From Bacillota bacterium (GTDB lineage Bacteria; Bacillota; Clostridia; Clostridiales; Clostridiaceae), in NCBI GenBank assembly GCA_030706015.1, contig JAUZPI010000109.1:1-12641 (forward strand): 12,641 nt of DNA, read 5' to 3'. Positions 5,757 through 12,641 of the stretch are shown piece after piece. Position numbers and translations under genes: made by a program. The notes below the pieces were generated by a model, which saw nothing but the letters and a program-made list of their open reading frames with translations, searched no databases and was not told the DNA's origin. Within the stretch, counting starts at the first letter, position 1. Each line of letters opens with the position of its first letter.

Positions 5757-7475
5757 TTATTGTATTTTAAACTGGTCTATAATACCCATTAATTTTTCTG
5801 CGCCCTCAGCATTCCTTGAGGTTTCCTGAGAAATTGAATCGGTGTGCGCTGTAACATTGGTTATACTATCCGCAATTTCTGCTGAAGTTTTGGTAACTTC
5901 AGTTACAGAAGTAGCAACCTCTTCCATGCTCCTTGCTATCTGATCCACTGAATTTGAAATATTCTCCGATATTTCTGCAAGATTTTCTACAATGTTCTTA
6001 ACAGTGTCTCCATCGTTTTTATACTGTACACTTATATTTACTAAATCTGCATAATCCTTCATTACATCTTTTTCTATGAATCCTAAAACATCTCTAGAGG
6101 AACTAGATAAATCTTGTACTGCTTTTAAGACCTTCTTAACATTTTCCTGAATCTCGCTAACTGCCTCTGAAGATTGTTCTGCAAGCTTACGAACTTCTTC
6201 TGCAACCACTGCAAATCCTTTTCCATGCTCCCCTGCTCTTGCCGCTTCAATAGCTGCGTTTAGAGCTAATAGATTAGTTTGCTCAGAGATTTGTAAAATA
6301 CTATCTGCCATTTCTGATATATTTTGAACAACCTTTGATTCTTCTATTGCTGTCTCTAGTTTTACCTTAGATTGTGTATAAATATTTTCAGCAATCTCCT
6401 TTGACTTTAAGGAATTTGCATTTACCTGATCAGCTTTTTTCTGTATCTCCAGCGCTACCTTTAACCCTTCTTTAGCCTTTACAGCTGAGTTATTAACATC
6501 TTCTTTTACTGTAGCTGACATAGAAGCTACTTCTTCAACTGCAGCTGAAGATTGTTCCATTCCAGCTGAAATTTCTTCCGTAGCAGCAGAAACCTGCTGA
6601 ATTTGAGAATTAACATCATTAAACATTTCGTCAGTTTTCTGTATGCTTTCAACCATATTTAAGCTCTCATCTTTTACCGTGCCCATGGTAGTTTTTAGCG
6701 TTTTTATTGCTTCATTTAGGCCCTTTACTGCTTGTCCTATTTCATCCTCTGAATTAATGTGTAACTGGAAAGTAAAATCTCCCTTTGAAATCTTTTCAGA
6801 TATTTGAGAAAGTCCTTTAAGTTGCGCTCTAATACCTCTAATAATTATATATACAAATGCAACAATTATAAGCACACTTACCACTGAAACCGTACTTAAT
6901 AAAGTGTATAAGCTTCCACTTAAACCGTTTACCTCAGCACCCTTATCATTTGCAATCTTATTGGCAAAATCAATTGTGTCTTGTAGACTTGAAAGCCAAT
7001 TGTTTTGTGGCTCCTCCAAATTATTAATTATGTTCTGTAATTCATTAGTACTTACATCTATTTTAGAACCTATTTGTATGGATTGATTAAATACTGGCAT
7101 AGCTTTATCTTCAGCATCCTGAATTGATGAAAATAATTTTTTATCACTATCAGTAGTCATTAGTTTTCCCAATTCTTCTTTTTTTGCTTTGTAATCAGCT
7201 AATTTATCATCTATTATCTTCTTTTGGGAACTTATATAATCTGCATTTTCATCAATAGCTAGATTTCTAATACTTATTGCCACTCTATTTATATCTGCTC
7301 TCATCGAATACGCCAGTTGAATTCTTTGATTATCCACTTTTGTAACTTCTACAAAAGAAGTATTAATAGTATTTATCTTAAACATAGTAAAAGAACATAT
7401 TCCTATAATTAATGCCAAAATCACTCCAAATCCCAGAATAAGCTTAGTTATTAATTTCATGTTTTTAAGTCTCAC
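5757..7475 (-). CDS. Methyl-accepting chemotaxis protein with 4HB-type sensor
   Basis: This 572-residue membrane chemoreceptor has helix TM1 at about 11-32, an extracellular all-helical domain of the four-helix-bundle type (33-189), TM2 at about 190-212, a HAMP linker (213-266) and a long cytoplasmic coiled-coil signalling domain. The hairpin tip that contacts CheA and CheW is well conserved (EQTNLLALNAAIEAARAGEH, 398-417, then GKGFAVVAEEVRKLAEQSS). Glu/Gln-rich methylation helices flank it. No C-terminal CheR-binding pentapeptide is present. The start is a GTG: GGGGAG (7484-7489) lies 8 bases upstream of it, while the next ATG (7460) is too far from that site. The ligand is unknown. It appears to be a single-gene unit, and no other chemotaxis gene is in the window. 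Confidence 0.95.
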   Translation of the reverse strand: MRLKNMKLITKLILGFGVILALIIGICSFTMFKINTINTSFVEVTKVDNQRIQLAYSMRADINRVAISIRNLAIDENADYISSQKKIIDDKLADYKAKKEELGKLMTTDSDKKLFSSIQDAEDKAMPVFNQSIQIGSKIDVSTNELQNIINNLEEPQNNWLSSLQDTIDFANKIANDKGAEVNGLSGSLYTLLSTVSVVSVLIIVAFVYIIIRGIRAQLKGLSQISEKISKGDFTFQLHINSEDEIGQAVKGLNEAIKTLKTTMGTVKDESLNMVESIQKTDEMFNDVNSQIQQVSAATEEISAGMEQSSAAVEEVASMSATVKEDVNNSAVKAKEGLKVALEIQKKADQVNANSLKSKEIAENIYTQSKVKLETAIEESKVVQNISEMADSILQISEQTNLLALNAAIEAARAGEHGKGFAVVAEEVRKLAEQSSEAVSEIQENVKKVLKAVQDLSSSSRDVLGFIEKDVMKDYADLVNISVQYKNDGDTVKNIVENLAEISENISNSVDQIARSMEEVATSVTEVTKTSAEIADSITNVTAHTDSISQETSRNAEGAEKLMGIIDQFKIQ

Positions 7476-7589
7476 TTTTTATTCTCCCCTTTTCTTATGT
7501 GATTTTAATTACATTTAATTATCGTTGGTTTTTAATTAATAAATATATATTTTTCAATATTGATAGGATTTATATTTTGTCATAAGATT
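7476..7589 (-). other. AT-rich upstream region of the chemoreceptor gene
   Basis: This is a very AT-rich leader without a gene. A TTGAAA is present around 7555 (minus strand), but no good -10 lies 16-18 bases from it. An ACGATAA stretch (minus strand, about 7518-7525) resembles part of a motility sigma -10 but lacks the matching -35. The promoter therefore stays unassigned. Confidence 0.3.
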
Positions 7590-7631
7590 AAAAAAAGCCC
7601 AACTCATGCACAAAGTGCAATAAGTTGAACT
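7590..7631 (-). terminator. Terminator of leuA
   Basis: On the minus strand AGTTCAACT (7623-7631) pairs with AGTTGGGCT (7596-7604) using two G-U pairs. An inner TGCAC-TTT-GTGCA hairpin stacks within, and the stem is followed by about seven T (7590-7596). It starts 37 bases after the leuA stop. Confidence 0.85.
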
Positions 7632-7667
7632 TCTTATTTGCAAAGATCAATTTTAGCTTCACTAAAA

Positions 7668-9224
7668 TTATAGCTTAGAATTTGCATTGTCTATAATTAT
7701 ATTATTTACTGAACTTATAAAGGCAAGGGCACTAGCCTTTATAACATCTGTATCTACAGCTCTTGCTGTATACTCCTTGCCATTATAGCTTACCTGTATT
7801 CTCACTTTTCCCAATGCTTCTTTTCCTTTTGAAACACTGGTTATTTTATATTCATCAAGTTGTATGTCCATATTTACAATATCTTTTATAGCTGCATAAA
7901 GTGCATCTACAGCTCCATTACCTACACTGCTGCTTTTAAAAACTTCATTGCCTCTCTTTAATTTTACACTAGCAGATGGGAATATACTGTTGCTTACAAC
8001 CTGCAAATCAACCAATTCATAAAGCATGTTTTTTGTTTCCAAAATATCATTAAACTTCTCGTTGCCTACGCTTTTCTCAACAATATAGTAAAGATCATAA
8101 TCGTATACTTCCTTTTTTAAATCAGCAAGTTCAAGAAAGCTAGTGTTGATTTTTTCAAACTCCTCTTCTGAAAATTTACCAAACCCTACTTTCTCAAGAG
8201 CATTTTTTAAAGCATGGCGTCCAGAACGAGCGGTAAGCACTAATTCCATAGAATCTACTCCCACATCCTCAGGATGTATTACTTCATAAGCATCACGAGA
8301 CTTTAAAATTCCATCTTGGTGTATTCCTGATGAGTGGGAAAATGCATTTTCCCCAACTATAGCCTTATTTACTTGAACCTCAAGTCCCATTAAATAGCTA
8401 ACAAGCTGAGAAGTCTTTTTAATTTCTGGAGTAACAATGCTGGTATAAGCATCATAATAATCTTTGCGTAGTTTTAGTCCCATAACAACCTCTTCTAAGG
8501 AAGCATTGCCAGCTCTCTCGCCGATTCCATTGATAGTACATTCTACCTTATCCGCTCCATTCTTTATGGCAGCTAAAGTATTCGCTGTAGCAAGTCCAGT
8601 GTCATTATGACAGTGTACACTTAGAATAACGCTGCTGTTCAAGTTCTTTAGACGATAATTTAACTTCTTTATCATTTCTCCAAATTCCTCTGGTACTGCA
8701 TAGCCAACTGTATCAGGAACATTTATCATAGTGGCTCCAGCCTTTACTACTGCTTCAATAGTACTCCAAAGATATTCAAAATCTGCACGAGAGGCATCCT
8801 CTGTTGAATATTGAACCTGTGGTAATAGAGTTTTCGCATATTTTACTGCCTCTACACCCTGAGCTAATATCTCCTCTCTAGACTTTTTTAATTTTTGACC
8901 AACATGAATATCAGAAGCGCCTAGCACTATATGCATTAAGGGTCTCTCAGCATATTTTATACTGTTGTACACTGCATCAATATCCCCCTTTACAGCTCTA
9001 GCCAATGCAGCAATGCTGACTTTATCCCCTATCTTTTTAGCTATTGTTTCTACAGCTTTGAAATCACCTGCTGAAGAAGCTGGAAAACCTGCCTCTATAA
9101 TATCTACATTTAAATTCTTTAATTGATATGCTATTTCAAGTTTCTCATTTATGTTAAGTTTTGCTCCAGGAACTTGTTCTCCATCCCTTAAGCTTGTGTC
9201 AAATACTATAACTTTTCTCTCCAT
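7668..9224 (-). CDS. leuA: 2-isopropylmalate synthase
   Basis: This 518-residue cytoplasmic enzyme condenses acetyl-CoA with 2-oxoisovalerate, the first committed step of leucine synthesis. The N-terminal TIM barrel of the DRE-TIM family has the signature FDTSLRDGEQVPGA (metal ligand Asp9, catalytic Arg13), EAGFPASS (44-51), the metal-binding HCHND motif (His204, His206) and GIGERAGN (233-240). The C-terminal part (about 380-518) corresponds to the LeuA dimer/allosteric domain that senses leucine, so the protein is full length. The ATG at 9224 is chosen because GGAGGT (9232-9237) sits 7 bases before it; an in-frame TTG at 9239 would run through that site. Citramalate or homocitrate synthases are related, but the leucine T-box upstream supports LeuA. 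No leuB, leuC or leuD is adjacent. Confidence 0.93.
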   Translation of the reverse strand: MERKVIVFDTSLRDGEQVPGAKLNINEKLEIAYQLKNLNVDIIEAGFPASSAGDFKAVETIAKKIGDKVSIAALARAVKGDIDAVYNSIKYAERPLMHIVLGASDIHVGQKLKKSREEILAQGVEAVKYAKTLLPQVQYSTEDASRADFEYLWSTIEAVVKAGATMINVPDTVGYAVPEEFGEMIKKLNYRLKNLNSSVILSVHCHNDTGLATANTLAAIKNGADKVECTINGIGERAGNASLEEVVMGLKLRKDYYDAYTSIVTPEIKKTSQLVSYLMGLEVQVNKAIVGENAFSHSSGIHQDGILKSRDAYEVIHPEDVGVDSMELVLTARSGRHALKNALEKVGFGKFSEEEFEKINTSFLELADLKKEVYDYDLYYIVEKSVGNEKFNDILETKNMLYELVDLQVVSNSIFPSASVKLKRGNEVFKSSSVGNGAVDALYAAIKDIVNMDIQLDEYKITSVSKGKEALGKVRIQVSYNGKEYTARAVDTDVIKASALAFISSVNNIIIDNANSKL

Positions 9225-9255
9225 AATGAATACCTCCAATGAAATAATTAACTTC

Positions 9256-9269
9256 TACTTGGCCAAGTA
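9256..9269. promoter_or_regulatory. 14-bp perfect palindrome in the leuA leader
   Basis: TACTTGGCCAAGTA is a perfect palindrome between the T-box terminator and the leuA ribosome binding site, starting about 30 bases before the ATG. It could be a protein operator or, as RNA, a very small hairpin. No regulator is assigned. Confidence 0.4.
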
Positions 9270-9284
9270 AAAATTTAAATAAGG

Positions 9285-9537
9285 ACAAAAAAACCCGTCT
9301 CTTTATAGAGACGAGTTTATAACCCGCGGTACCACTCTTATTAATTCTAAAAAAGAATTCCCTTTTTCAACGGCTAGCACCGTCTATCTTTGTAACGGAA
9401 GAACTCCGGCAAACCCTACTTCTTTCAGGCTGCAGCTCATGGACGAGTTCAAAACTTTTGAAGTCACCGTCTCTCACCAAACACGGCTCTCTTTAGACTC
9501 AATGCATTTCTACTATTTCCAATCATCACCTTTATTG
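9285..9537 (-). promoter_or_regulatory. T-box riboswitch, leucine-type (CUC specifier), upstream of leuA
   Basis: On the minus strand the leader contains the near-invariant T-box sequence AGAGTGGTACCGCGGG (9324-9339), which base-pairs with the uncharged acceptor end of a tRNA. Stem I elements lie upstream, and GAACTC followed by GTCC on its 3' side (9441-9450) places the specifier codon CTC (Leu) at 9445-9447. Downstream is a 12-bp terminator stem (9307-9318 with 9291-9302) plus seven T. When uncharged tRNA-Leu binds, an antiterminator replaces the terminator and leuA is transcribed, so the gene responds to leucine starvation. The specifier call rests on position and sequence pattern; the T-box itself is unmistakable. 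Confidence 0.93.
9287..9318 (-). terminator. Conditional terminator of the leuA T-box
   Basis: The minus-strand stem 9307-9318 pairs with 9291-9302, including one G-U pair, across an ATAA loop, with a seven-T run at 9287-9293. It directly follows the T-box motif, as expected for a transcription-attenuating T-box. Confidence 0.9.
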
Positions 9538-9543
9538 TTAGTT

Positions 9544-9572
9544 ATATTAACATCTATATTTTAGTTTGTCAA
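9544..9572 (-). promoter_or_regulatory. Promoter of the leuA T-box transcript
   Basis: Minus strand: consensus -35 TTGACA (9567-9572), 17-base spacer, -10 TAATAT (9544-9549). This places the start near 9537 and gives a leader of about 310 bases before leuA. The -35 lies only about 30 bases beyond the stop codon of the upstream ATPase gene. Confidence 0.85.
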
Positions 9573-9575
9573 CAC

Positions 9576-9592
9576 CTTTGTGTATTACAAAG
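9576..9592 (-). repeat. Hairpin between the ATPase stop codon and the leuA promoter
   Basis: CTTTGT and ACAAAG form a perfect 6-bp stem with a 5-base loop directly before the leuA -35. No T-run follows, so it is at best a weak terminator for the ATPase gene. Some read-through into the leuA leader is possible. Confidence 0.4.
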
Positions 9593-9602
9593 ACTTCATA
9601 TT

Positions 9603-11165
9603 CTATACATAAACCTCAAAAATATCTTTACCATTAATATTTTTTCTATCTTCTTTGAACTCTTTATTTTTATTAAAATTAAAAACTAGCAAATACCCTT
9701 TTTTCAAATCATGGATATCTAAATAATTACTAAGCTGATTCAATCCTTGTTCATGGTATTGAATTCCTCTCCATATTTTCATTTCGATGATATATTTAAA
9801 ATTATTATAGGTTATAACTACATCTAATCTTTTTTCTTCGGAAATTTGAACTTCCTTAAAATCAAAGCCAACCCCATTGATTATCGGTTTTATAAAGGCT
9901 AAAAATAACAATCTGTCATGATGTTCTATGAATTCTCCATCTTTAGCTGAGTATTGTTCCTTCATAAATTGTTGGAGCCTTCTAAGTACCTTCTCTATAT
10001 CAAGTTCACTATTCTCTTTTATAAAACTGGACTTAATATTATACAGACTCATATTCCTAGCTGAGGTATTCATTTTTGATATCATGTAATTATATATTAC
10101 TTCTTGAAATATTTTGTTACTTATTTCAAGTCCATCTTCACCTTTTTTAAATACACCATATGTTAATCCTAAACTTATTAAAGGGTCTAAGGGGTTAAAA
10201 ACTACCTGCTCTCCTTCAATTAAAATCCTTCTAGCTAACTCATAGAGTTCATGATTATTTTCCAGATTTATAATTATGCTGTCAAACAAGGTGTTCACTT
10301 CTTCATTAAGTGATTTAACAGCTTTTCTAATTTCATCCTCAGTCCAAGGAATCTTGTTATCTTTATTAAATCTTTCATCAATAATTTGACATAGCTTGCT
10401 AACTAAAAAAGGATATCCTCTTGTATAAAAGTATAATTCTTCACTTATCCCTTTAATGTTCATAGTTATCTTATTATCTTCACAATACTCCTGAAGCATA
10501 GTGCTTATTTCTTTTGGTGAAAAGCTCATATCCACGTGAAAATCTACTGCTATATTCCAAGGAGAATTATACTTTGTCTCTTCTTCATTTCTAAGCTTTA
10601 ATTTTAAGCTTTTAATATCATGAACTCCAACCAAGACAACAGACTTAAAGGTATAATCCTTACCAAGTTCTCTAGCCAGATATTTATTTCTAAGCATGCC
10701 TATAAAGCTTAAAAACAATTGGTTATTAGAACTTTTATCTACTTCATCTATGAATAAGATAACTTCTCTAGAAGAATTTCTTACGAAGTTTGTTATTGCT
10801 TTAGACAAATCTTTAATATTATGTATATCTTTAACCATAGATAAAAGTCTTTTGCTTTGCTCTTCATGAGTTAATTCTATACTTTCACTAAGTAATTCAA
10901 TAAAAACCTTGGAAAACTCCTCTTCATCTTGAAAAATTTTATCACCAATTCCTTCAAAACTTATGCTGCTGACAAGATATTCAGATTCAAGAAGATTTAC
11001 AAGCTCACTTAAGGTCGTTGTTTTACCGTATTGCCTCGGCCTATTTATTGTAAAATAAAACTCATTATCTATAAGTTCTCTAATCTGCTCAAGCTTTTCA
11101 CTTATATCTACCATATAATGTTTTCTTGAAATACAAACTCCCGTACTGTTAAATCTCTTTTTCAT
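9603..11165 (-). CDS. AAA-like ATPase fused to a PD-(D/E)XK nuclease-like domain
   Basis: This 520-residue cytoplasmic protein starts with the family opening MKKRFN...KHYMVDIS, then a P-loop with the variant Walker A NRPRQYGKTTT (41-51), in which the usual first Gly is replaced by Arg-Pro. Walker B is VILFIDEVDK (135-144; Asp140, Glu141), and a GYPFLVSKL motif (250-258) resembles the sensor-2/lid region of archaeal-type and STAND ATPases. After a helical, winged-helix-like region, the C-terminus (about 435-505) carries RLDVV (Asp448), EMK (Glu461, Lys463) and a Gln-rich helix (Gln473, Gln477), the active-site pattern of PD-(D/E)XK nucleases. Relatives are common, often accessory, and of unproven function; defence or mobile-element roles are guesses. 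The ATG follows an odd GGGGGTTT sequence rather than a standard ribosome binding site. An extended -10 promoter lies upstream. Confidence 0.85.
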   Translation of the reverse strand: MKKRFNSTGVCISRKHYMVDISEKLEQIRELIDNEFYFTINRPRQYGKTTTLSELVNLLESEYLVSSISFEGIGDKIFQDEEEFSKVFIELLSESIELTHEEQSKRLLSMVKDIHNIKDLSKAITNFVRNSSREVILFIDEVDKSSNNQLFLSFIGMLRNKYLARELGKDYTFKSVVLVGVHDIKSLKLKLRNEEETKYNSPWNIAVDFHVDMSFSPKEISTMLQEYCEDNKITMNIKGISEELYFYTRGYPFLVSKLCQIIDERFNKDNKIPWTEDEIRKAVKSLNEEVNTLFDSIIINLENNHELYELARRILIEGEQVVFNPLDPLISLGLTYGVFKKGEDGLEISNKIFQEVIYNYMISKMNTSARNMSLYNIKSSFIKENSELDIEKVLRRLQQFMKEQYSAKDGEFIEHHDRLLFLAFIKPIINGVGFDFKEVQISEEKRLDVVITYNNFKYIIEMKIWRGIQYHEQGLNQLSNYLDIHDLKKGYLLVFNFNKNKEFKEDRKNINGKDIFEVYV

Positions 11166-11234
11166 AAACCCCCAACCGCACTTCCGTTATAAAAATTGTT
11201 TCTATTACCTAAATTATTATCCAATTCACCTAAA

Positions 11235-11246
11235 AATATTATAACA
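11235..11246 (-). promoter_or_regulatory. Candidate extended -10 promoter of the ATPase-nuclease gene
   Basis: On the minus strand, TATAAT (11238-11243) is preceded by TG one base earlier, an extended -10 element that can work without a good -35. None is seen at the right distance. The start would be near 11231, leaving a leader of about 65 bases. Confidence 0.5.
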
Positions 11247-11284
11247 TAGTAGCCCAACATCCTTGCTTTATTTTTCTCTAAAGC

Positions 11285-11335
11285 CTGTAACCCCTACAGA
11301 AAATCTCATCCTAAAAATTAATAACTTGTTAATTT
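11285..11335 (-). terminator. Weak hairpins after the AraC-type gene
   Basis: On the minus strand an AT-only stem (AAATTAA with TTAATTT, 11315-11335) overlaps the stop codon and is followed by five T. A second short stem, CTGTA-GGGGT-TACAG (11285-11299), follows. Neither is strong alone. The ATPase gene downstream has its own promoter, so partial termination is plausible. Confidence 0.35.
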
Positions 11336-12167
11336 AGCTTGCACTATTAATTCTATAGTTCTTAGGAGAAATCCCCCTATATTTCTTAAAAACCTTTGAA
11401 AATAAAAATGGATCTGCATAACCTACTGAGTTAGATATTTCAACTATAGATAAATCTGAGTTCGTAAGCAAATAGCAGGCCTTTTTAAGCCTAAAGTTTA
11501 TGAGGTAGTTTTGTGGAGAAACATTTAATATATCCAAGAAAATCTTATATAGATACTTTCTGTTTATTCCAACATAATTGGCCATTTCATCTACACTTAT
11601 TTTTCTTGAATAATTGGTATTTATAAATTCAATCGCCTGCTTAATATATACATCCTTATGTTTAGTTCCGCTGCTTGAATTATCTGAGCTTGATTGCTCT
11701 ATTATAGTTGATAATAAATCGTAAAAAGAGCTTAATGCTTTTAGATCCATAGACTTTTCACACCCTATAGAATTAAAAATCGCATGAAAGCAATCATTAA
11801 TATGGTTATTATCACATTTAAATATTGGTTTATTTAAATTAAGATTTGCACGGTTAAGGTATGCTTCAGCATTGACCCCATTAAAAGCAACCCATGAATA
11901 ATCCCAGGGCTCCTCTGAAGCTGATTTATAGGACACCAATACATTAGGGCAAATTAAAAAACCTTCTCCCTCAAATACTTCATAGGTGACATCCCCCATT
12001 TTGAATATTCCTTTTCCCTTATGCACATAATGAAGCTTGTAGTGATCCTTAATCCCTGGTCCCCAGGAAAAATTATTCTCGCAATCTCCAGTACCACAAT
12101 AGTACAGTTTTATATCAACATTTAGTTCTAAATTCATATTATCATTCTTAGGCTTGAAACAAATCAT
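11334..12167 (-). CDS. AraC-family transcriptional regulator with cupin sensor domain
   Basis: This 277-residue cytoplasmic activator-type regulator has an N-terminal beta-rich cupin fold (about 20-110), with the HYKLHYVHKGKGIF strand and the EGEGFLICPN turn typical of AraC-type sugar sensors. The C-terminal AraC DNA-binding domain (about 172-275) holds two helix-turn-helix units: the first around ISVDEMANYVGINRKYLYKI (180-199), the second around IVEISNSVGYADPFLFSKVF (231-250), ending with the family motif RGISPKNYR. The ATG at 12167 is chosen for its strong AGAGGAGA site 8 bases upstream; an in-frame ATG at 12203 has no ribosome binding site. Such regulators usually activate a neighbouring, often divergent, carbohydrate operon. 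Here the divergent gene is missing and an IS607-type element sits in its place. The ligand is unknown. Confidence 0.94.
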   Translation of the reverse strand: MICFKPKNDNMNLELNVDIKLYYCGTGDCENNFSWGPGIKDHYKLHYVHKGKGIFKMGDVTYEVFEGEGFLICPNVLVSYKSASEEPWDYSWVAFNGVNAEAYLNRANLNLNKPIFKCDNNHINDCFHAIFNSIGCEKSMDLKALSSFYDLLSTIIEQSSSDNSSSGTKHKDVYIKQAIEFINTNYSRKISVDEMANYVGINRKYLYKIFLDILNVSPQNYLINFRLKKACYLLTNSDLSIVEISNSVGYADPFLFSKVFKKYRGISPKNYRINSAS

Positions 12168-12201
12168 AATTTTATCTCCTCTGTTTAAACTACTATAAGA
12201 C

Positions 12202-12210
12202 ATTATAACA
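12202..12210 (-). promoter_or_regulatory. Candidate extended -10 promoter of the AraC-type gene
   Basis: On the minus strand TATAAT (12202-12207) is preceded by TG one base before it, the same TGTTATAAT seen in front of the ATPase gene. The -35 region is weak, as is usual for activator-dependent or extended -10 promoters. The start would be near 12195, about 28 bases before the ATG. Confidence 0.5.
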
Positions 12211-12324
12211 TTTTTTCAAGTCATTATTAAATGGTTTAACTTTGCTATGTGCAATATAATAGTTCATGTAAAGAGCATCTCAATACATATGAATGCTTTC
12301 AAAGCTTAATTAAATCAAAAATAT

Positions 12325-12338
12325 TGTAAACGGTTTAA
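12325..12338. promoter_or_regulatory. cre-like catabolite-repression site
   Basis: TGTAAACGGTTTAA agrees with the CcpA operator pattern TGWAANCGNTNWCA except for A instead of C at position 13. It lies about 10 bases before a strong Shine-Dalgarno on the + strand, where bound CcpA would block a rightward sugar gene. A LacI-type regulator site is the main alternative. Confidence 0.5.
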
Positions 12339-12345
12339 TAAAATA

Positions 12346-12351
12346 AGGAGG
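12346..12351 (+). promoter_or_regulatory. Orphan Shine-Dalgarno AGGAGG without a start codon
   Basis: This is a perfect AGGAGG, but none of the following 20 bases holds ATG, GTG or TTG. It looks like the leader of a gene whose coding part has been displaced. The following DNA belongs to an IS607-type element. Confidence 0.5.
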
Positions 12352-12641
12352 CTAACAACAGTTAATCTATAGATATAAAAATTTATAAATAAATAATGAA
12401 TTTTTATAATTAACTACGTGCATAATATATTTGGGTGATAAATATGAAATATTATGCTATTGGAGAGTTTGCTGAGCTAATTGGAAAAACTGAGCAGACT
12501 TTAAGAAATTGGGATAAAAACGGAACATTAAAGCCACACCATGTGGCAGAAAGCGGCCATAGATATTATTCAGTTGAACAAGCAAATCACTTTTTAGGAT
12601 TAAAAAATTCTGGCAAGAAGTTAAACCGTAAGGTTGTTGGA
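12352..12641 (+). mobile_element. Left part of an IS607-family transposon (runs off the window)
   Basis: The tnpA start is preceded by about 90 AT-rich bases with nested inverted repeats (GTTAAT at 12361-12366 with ATTAAC at 12409-12414; ATAAAAATT at 12375-12383 with AATTTTTAT at 12399-12407) and a TATAAT at 12405-12410 that may drive tnpA. IS607 elements have no terminal inverted repeats or target duplications, so the exact left end cannot be fixed. It is placed at about 12351 because the Shine-Dalgarno before it has lost its gene. A tnpB gene may follow outside the window. Confidence 0.7.
12444..12641 (+). CDS. tnpA: IS607-family serine recombinase TnpA, N-terminal part
   Basis: The first 66 codons are present; the frame is open to the window edge. 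The sequence begins MKYYAIGEFAELIGKTEQTL, a MerR-like helix-turn-helix, followed by LRNWDKNGTLKPHH and GHRYYSVEQ. This DNA-binding head at the N-terminus is characteristic of IS607 transposases, where it precedes the catalytic serine-recombinase domain; in relatives a YCRVSS-type motif with the catalytic Ser comes soon after KVVG, where the window stops. The enzyme excises and inserts the element through a phosphoserine intermediate. The ribosome binding site GGGTGA (12433-12438) lies 5 bases before the ATG. An ordinary MerR regulator is the alternative, but the short spacer leading into NRKVVG favours the recombinase. Confidence 0.88.
   Translation, partial: MKYYAIGEFAELIGKTEQTLRNWDKNGTLKPHHVAESGHRYYSVEQANHFLGLKNSGKKLNRKVVG

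Noticed and set aside
7510..7560. Motility sigma factor (SigD-type) promoter for the chemoreceptor gene
   Set aside because: ACGATAA on the minus strand matches part of the -10, but no TAAA-type -35 lies 15-16 bases before it.
9225..9239. TTG start for leuA at 9239
   Set aside because: The codons after it include the GGAGGT ribosome binding site of the ATG at 9224, and nothing upstream could serve the TTG.
12444..12641. Ordinary MerR-family regulator
   Set aside because: After the helix-turn-helix the sequence goes straight into the short linker NRKVVG typical of IS607 recombinases rather than the long dimerisation helix of MerR proteins. The window ends before the catalytic motif, so some doubt remains.

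Overview
The window is AT-rich, uses strong AGGAGG-type ribosome binding sites and many hairpin-plus-T-run terminators, and carries a tRNA-sensing T-box leader. Together with the protein families present, this points to a Firmicute of the class Clostridia, most likely Clostridium or a close relative. No rRNA, tRNA or CRISPR array was seen.

Layout, left to right. Positions 1-364 hold two hairpin terminators and the leader of a soluble PAS histidine kinase (365-1651, +) that has no response regulator beside it. About 600 bases without an intact gene follow (1652-2259). Their right half (about 2040-2157) folds into an elaborate RNA-like structure ending in a perfect hairpin, which resembles the right end of an IS200/IS605-type element and the TnpB/IscB guide-RNA scaffold that overlaps such ends; no nuclease gene is present. 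Next comes a duplicated DUF2935 helical protein with two candidate metal sites (2260-3183, +).

The centre is a divergent multidrug-efflux module: a 14-helix DHA2/QacA-type MFS exporter (3230-4897, -) and a TetR-family regulator (5060-5695, +). The gap between them holds two matching 18-bp operators, and two back-to-back promoters have their -35 boxes in the arms of one large palindrome. A transmembrane chemoreceptor (5757-7475, -) follows. Then comes a solitary 2-isopropylmalate synthase gene, leuA (7668-9224, -), controlled by a leucine T-box (CUC specifier, about 9285-9537).

The right part holds an AAA-type ATPase fused to a PD-(D/E)XK nuclease-like domain (9603-11165, -) and an AraC-family regulator (11334-12167, -). 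Upstream of the AraC gene, facing the other way, are a cre-like catabolite box and a strong Shine-Dalgarno with no start codon after it. The start of an IS607-type transposon begins there instead: its MerR-like serine recombinase gene tnpA (12444 onward, +) runs off the window. The simplest reading is that an IS607 insertion has cut off a sugar-utilisation gene that the AraC protein once controlled.

The genes do not form one pathway. They are mostly single transcription units separated by terminators: sensing (kinase, chemoreceptor), drug efflux with its own repressor, leucine synthesis, and an accessory region with an ATPase-nuclease and mobile DNA. The points most worth a second look are the orphan guide-RNA-like element, the two-operator efflux switch, the solitary ATPase-nuclease, and the promoter interrupted by IS607.
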